Assembly (NCBI GenBank): GCA_030598645.1
Contig: JAUVPN010000033.1
Span: forward strand, 1 to 12,691
Origin: Hyphomicrobium sp.
GTDB taxonomy: Bacteria > Pseudomonadota > Alphaproteobacteria > Rhizobiales > Hyphomicrobiaceae
Direction: 5' to 3'
DNA: 12,691 bases
A program made the translations under genes and the position numbers. The notes under the pieces are model-generated. The model made no database searches. It was not told the DNA's origin and was given only the letters and a program-made list of their open reading frames with translations. Positions 1 through 6,361 of this stretch are shown here, one piece after another. Positions within the stretch are counted from its first letter, which is position 1. Each line of letters begins with the position of its first letter.

Positions 1-986
1 CTAAGTTCGGGACGGGCGGCTTTTAGCCTCTCGATCATCGGTAGTACGGCATTGGTTTCGCCCACGCTTGCCGCATGGATCCAAACAAGTAAACCTTCGG
101 GGCGGACGGCGCTTGCGATGCCGAAACGTTCCGGCCGCCGGCGCGGATCTTCCTTGCCTTGGCTTTCCCGAGCTTTCAGGACAGCTGGCGCAAGGGGACG
201 CAGCAGGCTCATGGCTGCACGGTAGGTCTTGAGGAGCAATCCCGGCTTGGTTGGAGCAGCGTTTGGGTCGGCGGCGGCTGTACCCGTCGTTATGCGCGTT
301 AGATCGGCTCCAGCAAGCTCGTAAGCCCGGGCTGTTATCTCGTTCAGTGAACGTTCTAGCTCGTCGCGGGCGGCTTCCAGTTCTTCCTCGTCAGCATCAG
401 CTGCAACATGGATGGGGTCGCCTACGACGTAGACGAGTTTGGAGAAAGGCAGGTTGATCGTCATGCGGCTCCAGGTATTGAGCGCGATGAAGCGAGAGGT
501 GGCGGCTGCCGTGGGTACGATCGGCCGGCCGGCGAGCCGTGCCAGCGTGATGATGCCGGGTCCGGCGCGTCGCGCCGGGCCGGGTGGCACGTCAGCGGTG
601 ATGACGATGGATGAGTTATTTTCAAGCGCGCGTATGGCTGCCCGAAGAGCATGTGTGCCGCCGCGGTCCCTGCGGCGCCCGCCAGCACCAGCGCCGCGAA
701 TCAGGTCAATATCGAAACAGGACATCGCCGCGCCGATTAACTCAGCATCTCCGTGGCGCGCAACAACGGCGGAGATCTTGGTCCCGGGCGGCCTAAATCC
801 AACGGTCATCATGAATTGGCCATGCCAAACGGCCGCAATTAGGGGATGACCAGCCTCAAGCCGGGCTAATGCATCTTGCGGCTCGTAGACAGTCCGCGAG
901 GTTTGCCTCACAACGTCTATCAAGCTAGCAATGACGCGACCCGCGAGCCTGCTCGTAGTGGATGCCGTCTTGGGGGAACGTGCCAT
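1..986 (-). CDS. waaA: DUF374 acyltransferase-like domain fused to 3-deoxy-D-manno-octulosonic acid (Kdo) transferase, C-terminus outside window
   Basis: I translated the minus strand by hand: 328 codons stay open from ATG 986-984 to the window edge. Residues about 12-225 are a DUF374 (lysophospholipid acyltransferase-like) domain, with VWHGQFMM at 53-60, ARHGDAELIG at 76-85, ITADVPPGPARRAGPG at 129-144 and VVGDPI near 187-192. After a linker rich in Ala and Thr (about 226-248), residues 249-328 are the start of WaaA/KdtA: a hydrophobic membrane-anchoring stretch at 250-270, GKEDPRRRPERFG at 277-289, and WIHAASVGE at 302-310, whose Glu corresponds to the known catalytic base. WaaA transfers Kdo from CMP-Kdo to the lipid A precursor at the inner membrane. 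DUF374 and WaaA are usually separate adjacent genes; here no stop lies between them. The catalytic GT-B C-terminal part is outside the window. The start is the first ATG after an in-frame TAG at 1073-1071, and its ribosome site (GAGG, 11-base gap) is only fair. Confidence 0.9.
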   Translation of the reverse strand, partial: MARSPKTASTTSRLAGRVIASLIDVVRQTSRTVYEPQDALARLEAGHPLIAAVWHGQFMMTVGFRPPGTKISAVVARHGDAELIGAAMSCFDIDLIRGAGAGGRRRDRGGTHALRAAIRALENNSSIVITADVPPGPARRAGPGIITLARLAGRPIVPTAAATSRFIALNTWSRMTINLPFSKLVYVVGDPIHVAADADEEELEAARDELERSLNEITARAYELAGADLTRITTGTAAADPNAAPTKPGLLLKTYRAAMSLLRPLAPAVLKARESQGKEDPRRRPERFGIASAVRPEGLLVWIHAASVGETNAVLPMIERLKAARPEL

Positions 987-1076
987 CCTCAGGGACGCCT
1001 CGGCGCAAAAAACGCTTGTACGCCAGCGGTCCTCTGCGAACCACTTGCAGCTGGTTCCTATAGCGAATATCTAGCG

Positions 1077-1916
1077 ATGGCAAACAGGGACATTCGGGTG
1101 GACAGGGACGCACCGAAAATAGGGACGGTTGGCTCCCAAGGCTCTTCGCGCCGAGAAGAACCGGACCTCAGCCACCCGATGCCCGGATTAGTTAAGCGGG
1201 TCAAGCGCTCATGGCGGCGTGTGACGCGGGCTAATCGCGAAAAAATGGTCGAGCGCTCGCCCGAATGGATTCGCCGTAGCCTCGGGCCGCCGGCAAGCTA
1301 TCTCGACATGTTGTTTGTTGATCACGGTATATTCCGGATGGTCTACGCCAACTGCCACAAAATTTCAGATCGTGCCTGGCGTTCCGCCCAGCCTGCCCCC
1401 CACCACATTCGCCGATTTGCCAAGTCTGGTATCCGAACGATCGTCAATTTGCGGGGTGAACGCCAGTGCGGCAGTTATTGGCTCGAGCAAGCCGCGTGTG
1501 ATCGCTACGGAATAGCGCTAGTCGACTTCCAGATCCGCTCGCGCGCTGCACCAACTGCGGAGCAACTGAAGGCGGCCAAGTCGCTGTTTGCGACAATCGA
1601 GTATCCGATACTGATGCATTGCAAGTCTGGTGCGGACCGGGCCGGCATTATGAGTGCGCTCTATCGGTTTTTCCACGAGGGCGTGCCGCTTGAGGAAGCC
1701 AAGAACGAACTCTCACTTAAGTATGGCCATATCCGCCAGGCGGACACCGGTATTCTTGACTATTTCTTCGAAAGATATCTTGCGGAAAACACTGCGCGTC
1801 CAATGCCGTTCTTTGAGTGGGTCGAAACTGTATACGACCCAGATGAGCTCAAGCGAACATTTCGGTCTACGGGTTGGGCGAACAGATTGGTCGATAGCGT
1901 GCTCCGGCGAGAGTAG
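1077..1916 (+). CDS. Cys-dependent dual-specificity/tyrosine protein phosphatase family protein
   Basis: The protein carries the phosphatase P-loop HCKSGADRAG, which fits HCx5R, with the nucleophilic Cys at about residue 182 of 279 when counted from 1077. Ahead of it are blocks typical of the family: SDRAWRSAQPAP, where the substrate pocket begins, and GIRTIVNLRGE, a beta strand and turn. After it comes ELSLKYGHIRQADTG. No signal peptide or membrane segment is evident, so it is probably cytoplasmic. The N-terminus is basic (KRVKRSWRRV). The start is uncertain. The frame is open back to ATG 876, but that would overlap the divergent waaA fusion. ATG 1077 and ATG 1182 are both plausible, and neither has a clear ribosome site. 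The gene ends 9 bases before the convergent msbA stop. I recall similar phosphatases near msbA/waaA in Hyphomicrobiales, which suggests an envelope role, but the substrate is unknown. Confidence 0.85.
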   Translation: MANRDIRVDRDAPKIGTVGSQGSSRREEPDLSHPMPGLVKRVKRSWRRVTRANREKMVERSPEWIRRSLGPPASYLDMLFVDHGIFRMVYANCHKISDRAWRSAQPAPHHIRRFAKSGIRTIVNLRGERQCGSYWLEQAACDRYGIALVDFQIRSRAAPTAEQLKAAKSLFATIEYPILMHCKSGADRAGIMSALYRFFHEGVPLEEAKNELSLKYGHIRQADTGILDYFFERYLAENTARPMPFFEWVETVYDPDELKRTFRSTGWANRLVDSVLRRE

Positions 1917-1925
1917 ATGTGGAGG

Positions 1926-3746
1926 CTACGTTGCGGAAGTCTGCGCACTGACGTCCGTCAGCGCTTGTGAGCGAACAAGCCGGGCATAGTCACCCCCTTG
2001 TGCCAAGAGCTCGCCATGTGTGCCCGTTTCCACGATGGCCCCACTATCCATGACACAAATAAGGTCGGCATTTTGTACGGTCGAAAGCCTATGCGCTATG
2101 ACGAGCGTTGTGCGGTTCTTGGTGAATTTGGCCAACGCCTCCTGAACAAGCCTTTCCGATTCGGTATCCAGTGCGCTGGTTGCCTCATCGAGCAACAGGA
2201 TGGGCGCATCTTTGAGGATCGCGCGAGCAAGCGCGATGCGCTGGCGTTGGCCGCCGGACAGCCGCAAGCCGCGATCACCGATTTCGGAGGCATATCCATT
2301 GGGCTGGGCCATGATGAAATCATGGGCGGCCGCAGCCTCGGCAGCGGTGATGATGGCAGAATCGGGTGCCGAAAGGCTCCCGAGCGCGATATTGGCGCTG
2401 ATTGTGTCGTCGAACAGTGTGATGTCCTGGGAAACGATGGATACGGCGTCGCGCAAGGATGTGAGCGTGACGTCGCGCACGTCCTGGCCGTCGATGGTGA
2501 TGCAACCCTGTCCCACATCGAATAGGCGCGGCACGAGATTGAGCACGGTTGATTTGCCGGCACCGGAGCGTCCTACGAGCGCCACCGTTTTGCCGCCGGG
2601 AATTTCAAGCGAGAAATTCGAAATGGCCAACACGTCTCCGCCACTCTCATAGCTGAAGCCAACCTCTTCGAACTGAATCGTGCTGTTTGTGGTGACGAGC
2701 GGTTTGGCGCCGGGCCGATCGACGATGTGAGGCTTTTCGTCGATGAGGCCATAGAAGCTTTCCACACCAGCGAGCCCCTCATTAATGCGCCCTGAGAGCG
2801 ATCCAAGCGCTCTGATGGGCTGGGCCGCCATAAGTAATGCAGTTACAAACCCCATGAAATCGCCGACAGTGGAGATGCCGCTGGCGATCCGCCAGTATGC
2901 CAATGCAATCACGCCGGCGACGGCAATGCCTCCGAGGGCTTCCAGCACGGGATCGATGCGTGCCCGGTTGCGCACTGCCTTCATGCGCAGTTGGAATACC
3001 TTTTCAAAGCTTTGGTTGAGGCGGTCTGCAGAATAGTTTTCTAGCTGAAACGACTTGATGAGGCGGGCGCTCGAAAGCTTCTCAGTTAGCAGCGAGGTCA
3101 TGTCTCCAAGCTGACTTTGCGTGTATTTGGCGACGCGCCGAAGCTTGCGGCTTATGGCTGCGACGGGTAGTGCGGCGATCGGGTACACGCCAAACACAAT
3201 CAGCGACATGACCCAATCCAGATAAAACATTGAAAAAACAAGTGCGAGCACCATCAGAGTATCGCGTACAGCGGTATTAAGCGCAGCCTGTGTGGCCTGC
3301 TGAATGAAGGTGATGTCGTTAGTCAGCCGTGAGACGAGACGGCCGGGCGTGTCTCGCGTTAGACGGGCGAAATCCGAATTTATTAGGTGCGCAAAGCCGA
3401 GCTTTTGCATGTCGGTTGTCAAGCGCATGACGAGGGAATTGGACCTCACCGTTTGTAGGTAGAGAAAGAGGCTTCGCAGCGCCGTCATGCCAATGATAGC
3501 GCCAAGCACGTAAGGCAGAACCGCTGTATTGCCCTTCATAAGAGTATCGAATGAGGTCTTGATGATCATGGGGTAGGTGCCCGTGGCGGCAGCGAGCAGG
3601 CCAGTCCATACCAACGCAACGGTCAGCTCGCGCCACCGTGGCAGGATCCACTCGCGGCAGAAGCGTTCGAGCAATCCCCGTGAGCGATCGTCAAGCACCA
3701 AAGTCTTGCCTACGAAATTTTTTGCCGGGGTCGGCTTTATTTTCAC
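1926..3746 (-). CDS. msbA: MsbA-type lipid A / LPS ABC exporter (fused membrane and ATPase domains)
   Basis: This 606-residue half-transporter has an ABC exporter membrane domain (about 35-330, hydrophobic segments near 43-62, 77-95, 163-198, 270-287, 297-310) and an ATP-binding domain (about 355-590). The ATPase motifs are complete: Walker A GRSGAGKST at 392-400, Q-loop VSQD at 438-441, signature LSGGQ at 496-500, Walker B ILLLDE at 516-521 and H-loop His552. It should homodimerise in the inner membrane and flip a lipid. Lipid A-core is the likely cargo given the nearby waaA, though the fold alone cannot separate MsbA from other lipid or peptide exporters. The start is GTG (3746-3744), overlapping the TGA of the DUF4170 gene in a 4-base GTGA junction, so the two are probably co-transcribed and translationally coupled. 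Downstream it converges on the phosphatase gene. Confidence 0.92.
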   Translation of the reverse strand: MKIKPTPAKNFVGKTLVLDDRSRGLLERFCREWILPRWRELTVALVWTGLLAAATGTYPMIIKTSFDTLMKGNTAVLPYVLGAIIGMTALRSLFLYLQTVRSNSLVMRLTTDMQKLGFAHLINSDFARLTRDTPGRLVSRLTNDITFIQQATQAALNTAVRDTLMVLALVFSMFYLDWVMSLIVFGVYPIAALPVAAISRKLRRVAKYTQSQLGDMTSLLTEKLSSARLIKSFQLENYSADRLNQSFEKVFQLRMKAVRNRARIDPVLEALGGIAVAGVIALAYWRIASGISTVGDFMGFVTALLMAAQPIRALGSLSGRINEGLAGVESFYGLIDEKPHIVDRPGAKPLVTTNSTIQFEEVGFSYESGGDVLAISNFSLEIPGGKTVALVGRSGAGKSTVLNLVPRLFDVGQGCITIDGQDVRDVTLTSLRDAVSIVSQDITLFDDTISANIALGSLSAPDSAIITAAEAAAAHDFIMAQPNGYASEIGDRGLRLSGGQRQRIALARAILKDAPILLLDEATSALDTESERLVQEALAKFTKNRTTLVIAHRLSTVQNADLICVMDSGAIVETGTHGELLAQGGDYARLVRSQALTDVSAQTSAT

Positions 3747-4009
3747 GATTGTGCCTTGGCGTCGTCTGCTGCGGGGTCTTTTGGCTCGAAGAGCCGATGC
3801 ATGTGAACGATAAAATACCTCATTAAGGCATTGTCGACAGTGCGATGAGCCGCCGCTTTCCAGGCTGCGTAGGCTTCGGCGTAATTGGGGTAGATGCCAA
3901 CGATATCGAGGTCGTTGAGGTCGCGGAATTCGACACTGTCGAGCGACGTTAACTCGCCGCCGAAAACAAGGTGCAAAAGCTGTTTCGGAGGCTTCTTCGG
4001 GCTACTCAT
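3743..4009 (-). CDS. DUF4170 family small protein
   Basis: An 88-residue soluble protein. I recognise it as DUF4170 from LHLVFGGELTSLD, the pattern VGIYPNYAEAYAAWKAAAHRTVDNA and the closing RYFIVHMHRLFEP read across residues 12-75. The family is small, alphaproteobacterial and of unknown function, commonly found near lipid A genes and inositol monophosphatase-like genes; no such phosphatase gene is next to it here. There is no signal peptide or membrane segment. ATG 4009 has GAGG ten bases upstream. Its stop overlaps the msbA GTG start, so it leads a two-gene unit with msbA. The tight coupling hints at a role with the exporter or lipid A assembly, which is inference only. Confidence 0.85.
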   Translation of the reverse strand: MSSPKKPPKQLLHLVFGGELTSLDSVEFRDLNDLDIVGIYPNYAEAYAAWKAAAHRTVDNALMRYFIVHMHRLFEPKDPAADDAKAQS

Positions 4010-4182
4010 TGGGGCAGGTCCTCAAGATTTTCGTCGGCCTTTGACATCTCTTGCCCGAGCAGCGCGACACTCGCAAGATCACCAGCCTGCGGCCAAAGAT
4101 TGACGCAAGCGTTATAATGGGTCGCAGGGTAAGGCGGAATTTACGCTATCTCTTAAGCGGGGAGGAAGCTTCCTGTGGCATT

Positions 4183-4208
4183 TTAATAAAAATGACCGCA
4201 AAAAGCGG
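4183..4208 (-). terminator. Weak candidate terminator after ubiA
   Basis: Read on the minus strand, CCGC (4208-4205), loop TTTTT (4204-4200) and GCGG (4199-4196) form a 4-pair stem, followed by the T-rich run TCATTTTTATT. It lies about 130 bases past the ubiA stop. The stem is short, so this is only a candidate. Confidence 0.3.
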
Positions 4209-4240
4209 CAGCTCGGGAGTCGATGGAGAGGCATCACGTT

Positions 4241-4280
4241 TTTCGGCTTGGATCCGCTTAGGGGTGGGTCCGAGCCGAAA
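4241..4280 (+). repeat. Long inverted repeat / hairpin, 15-pair stem
   Basis: Arms TTTCGGCTTGGATCC (4241-4255) and GGGTCCGAGCCGAAA (4266-4280) flank a 10-base loop. As plus-strand RNA all 15 positions pair: 13 Watson-Crick and 2 G-U wobbles (4249/4272 and 4253/4268). As minus-strand RNA those two become C-A mismatches, leaving 13 of 15. No T-run follows on either strand, so it is not a classic intrinsic terminator. It lies about 60 bases past the ubiA stop. It could be an mRNA-end stabiliser, a protein-binding site, a REP-like element or part of a small RNA. Confidence 0.6.
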
Positions 4281-4340
4281 TCGTCTTCTCTGCAAGACGG
4301 ACGACTGAATGCGGTTTTTTGGATGGCGGGATATATAGCT

Positions 4341-5306
4341 TCAACTCGAACCTGCAAGCCATAACAAAGTCATGTCGGCAGCAAGACCGAGGAAAATCAC
4401 CAAACCCACATCGCGATTAGAACGGAAACGCGACAGGCAGTTCTGCATGTCTGCGATGTCGAGAGTTATGACCTGCCATGCCATTTGCGCTGATACTAGT
4501 AGGACCGCAGTAAAATAGATGAGGTGAGTTCCAGCAAAAAAACCCGCCAGTAGCCAAAGTGTAGCAGCGCCGGCGTAAAGAGCGCCCACCGAGCTCGTCG
4601 TATTGGTTCCGAACCTAATGGCCGTCGACTTAAGGCCCAGCAATAGGTCGTCCTCTTTGTCTTGGTGTGCATAGATCGTATCGTAGCCGACTGTCCAAAG
4701 CACCGATCCGCAATAAAGCAGAATGGCGGGCAGATTGATTGCGCCGGTGACTGCACTCCAGCCAACAAGCGCACCCCAATTGAAGGCAAGACCAAGTGCG
4801 AATTGGGGCCAGTATGTGTAGCGTTTTAGAAACGGATAGATCGCAACAAGGATCAGGGAAGCCGCGCCTAACCGGATTGTGAAGGCGTTAAACTGGATCA
4901 AGACCATTAATCCGGTAAATGAGCATGCGGCGGCAAACGCAAGTGCTCCACTTGGCGTGATTTGACCGGACGGGATGGGGCGGCTCGCGGTGCGTGACAC
5001 CTTGGCGTCGAATTCTCTATCAACGTAGTCGTTATAGGCGCAGCCTGCCGCGCGCATAACGAGCGCGCCAATGGAGAACAGAAAAAGGAGCCAGAGGTCT
5101 GGGTAGGGGCTTTTCTGCGAAACCTCCGCCAGTCCGACGCCCCACCAGCACGGCAACAGCAGGAGCCACACGCCGATTGACCTGTCGAGGCGCGCCAGGC
5201 GCAAATACGGCCGGGCATATTCGGGCCCATGGCAGTCCACCCAATTGTCGGGCGGCGCATCGGGAACGCGCGATCGGCGCGCTGCAGGCGTTGGTTCTTG
5301 GGGCAT
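4341..5306 (-). CDS. ubiA: 4-hydroxybenzoate polyprenyltransferase (ubiquinone biosynthesis)
   Basis: UbiA prenylates 4-hydroxybenzoate with the polyprenyl diphosphate side chain of ubiquinone, at the inner membrane. Both aspartate-rich Mg-diphosphate motifs are present: NDYVDREFD at about residues 92-100 and YDTIYAHQDKEDD at about 208-220 of 321. The latter matches the UbiA-specific DxxYAxQDxxDD. SRTASRPIPSG follows the first motif, and about eight or nine hydrophobic helices cover the rest. I chose ATG 5306 because homologues begin shortly before the PDAPPDNWVD-like segment; an in-frame ATG at 5375 would add 23 residues unlike the family. Neither start has a clear ribosome site. It is divergent from rsmE, with about 145 bases between the starts. 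The 331-base gap to DUF4170 suggests a separate transcript. Confidence 0.93.
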   Translation of the reverse strand: MPQEPTPAARRSRVPDAPPDNWVDCHGPEYARPYLRLARLDRSIGVWLLLLPCWWGVGLAEVSQKSPYPDLWLLFLFSIGALVMRAAGCAYNDYVDREFDAKVSRTASRPIPSGQITPSGALAFAAACSFTGLMVLIQFNAFTIRLGAASLILVAIYPFLKRYTYWPQFALGLAFNWGALVGWSAVTGAINLPAILLYCGSVLWTVGYDTIYAHQDKEDDLLLGLKSTAIRFGTNTTSSVGALYAGAATLWLLAGFFAGTHLIYFTAVLLVSAQMAWQVITLDIADMQNCLSRFRSNRDVGLVIFLGLAADMTLLWLAGSS

Positions 5307-5451
5307 CGTGTTTTTTTGGGGGTGCGCAGAAGTGTCTAACCCTAGACTCCAATAGCACTTGCGGCAATCGTACATTGCAGTAGAGACCCGCGAGCGAAGC
5401 AGCGTCGTGCATTTGCATGAAGCTTACCATCGACTAATAGGGCGCATGTCA

Positions 5452-6186
5452 ATGAGCGATTTTCACGGCCCCCGGCTTTACGTCGAGACAGCGCTGGCAA
5501 AGCACGCATCTATTGCCTGCACTGCCGAGCAGGCGAACTACTTACTCAAAGTTATGAGGCTCGGACCAGACGACGAAATACTTATCTTTAATGGGCGCGA
5601 CGGCGAATGGCGTGCCCGTCTTGCTCAGGTTGCCAAACGCCGCTGCGGTTTGGAATGTCTTGAGAGGACGCGCCCGCAGCAAGGCGGGCCTGATATCCAC
5701 TACCTCTTTGCACCGCTTAAGCGCGCGCGACTGGATTACATGGTGCAGAAGGCAACGGAGATGGGGGTTGCGCGGCTGCAGCCTGTCCTCACTCGGCGGA
5801 CGACAACTGCGCGTGTGAACCTTGCGCGCATGCGGGCGAACGCCGTCCAGGCCGCTGAGCAGTGCCGAGTACTTTGGGTGCCGGAAGTTACCCCACCATT
5901 GCAACTCGGTGTCATACTAAAATCTTGGGATTTAGCTCGGCACCTTATCTACTGTGACGAGTCGGCGGAATTGGTGAGTCCGATTGCCACGCTTGACGAT
6001 CTGACGCCTGGACCGCTTGCTGTCTTGATTGGACCCGAAGGTGGGTTTGATCCCGGTGAACGGGCGCTGCTGCATCAGATGGCGTTCACGCTGCCGATCT
6101 CGCTCGGGCCACGGATAATGCGTGCGGATACCGCGGCCGTTGCGGCTCTGGCACTTATCAATGCCGTTTTGGGCGATTGGCGCTAA
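5452..6186 (+). CDS. rsmE: 16S rRNA (uracil-1498-N3)-methyltransferase
   Basis: RsmE methylates N3 of U1498 in helix 44 of 16S rRNA, using S-adenosylmethionine, in the assembled small subunit. The 244-residue product has an N-terminal PUA-like RNA-binding part (HGPRLYVE ... NYLLKVMRLGPDDEILIFNGRDGEW) and a C-terminal SPOUT knot. KATEMGV is near residues 100-106, the SAM-binding loop LIGPEGGF near 192-199, and LGPRIMRADTA near 218-228. The length is normal for the family. ATG 5452 has AGGG nine bases upstream; ATG 5446 is also possible but only three bases from it. The frame is open back to 5359, but that extension overlaps the ubiA leader and is not conserved in type. gshA follows 175 bases later in the same direction. 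Confidence 0.93.
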   Translation: MSDFHGPRLYVETALAKHASIACTAEQANYLLKVMRLGPDDEILIFNGRDGEWRARLAQVAKRRCGLECLERTRPQQGGPDIHYLFAPLKRARLDYMVQKATEMGVARLQPVLTRRTTTARVNLARMRANAVQAAEQCRVLWVPEVTPPLQLGVILKSWDLARHLIYCDESAELVSPIATLDDLTPGPLAVLIGPEGGFDPGERALLHQMAFTLPISLGPRIMRADTAAVAALALINAVLGDWR

Positions 6187-6361
6187 CAATGGCATTTACA
6201 GTAAGCTATTGGCATGAAAAGGATGTCGAGCAGGCGGCTGCACTTGGCCGCGCGGGCCGCGTTATCGGCGCCTGGATCTAGGCTTGTTCTCGCTTTCACA
6301 GGGCGTCATAAACCTCAAAAATTCCAGCTACTACTTTCCAGGCCAACGCGAAAGGCTGTGA

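Larger units (their letters stand above)
4010..4340. other. 331-base intergenic region between ubiA 3' end and DUF4170-msbA
   Basis: No convincing gene was found on either strand; the short open frames here (4051-4308 plus, 4112-4357 minus) have no recognisable domain and low-complexity basic content. The region must hold the promoter of the DUF4170-msbA unit, but I cannot identify one with confidence. Visible structure is a strong hairpin at 4241-4280, a weak terminator-like element at 4183-4208, and a 12-base perfect palindrome AGGAAGCTTCCT near 4163-4174. A perfect TATAAT occurs at 4113-4118 on the plus strand but lacks a correctly spaced -35. Confidence 0.6.

Noticed and set aside
439..849. 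Plus-strand open frame of 136 residues
   Set aside because: It is antisense to the DUF374-WaaA coding frame, which has clear family motifs; the plus-strand product has no recognisable domain and is rich in Arg/Pro/Ala, as expected for a shadow frame.
1045..1073. TTGCAG-N17-TATCTA, a possible promoter for the phosphatase gene
   Set aside because: Only 3 of 6 matches in each box. If real it would exclude the 1077 start and favour ATG 1182, so I note it but do not annotate it.
1998..2525. Plus-strand open frame of 175 residues within msbA
   Set aside because: Antisense to the ATPase domain of msbA, whose Walker A, signature and Walker B motifs are all intact; no domain in the antisense product.
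4100..4118. TTGACG and TATAAT on the plus strand resembling a sigma-70 promoter
   Set aside because: The two boxes are only 7 bases apart, far from the 16-18 needed, and no plus-strand gene follows.
4051..4357. Short open frames on both strands in the ubiA-DUF4170 gap
   Set aside because: No family resemblance and no good ribosome sites; one overlaps the ubiA end and both cross the hairpin.
5364..5378. GCAAT-N5-ATTGC dyad in the ubiA-rsmE divergent region
   Set aside because: Five-base arms are too short to distinguish from chance.
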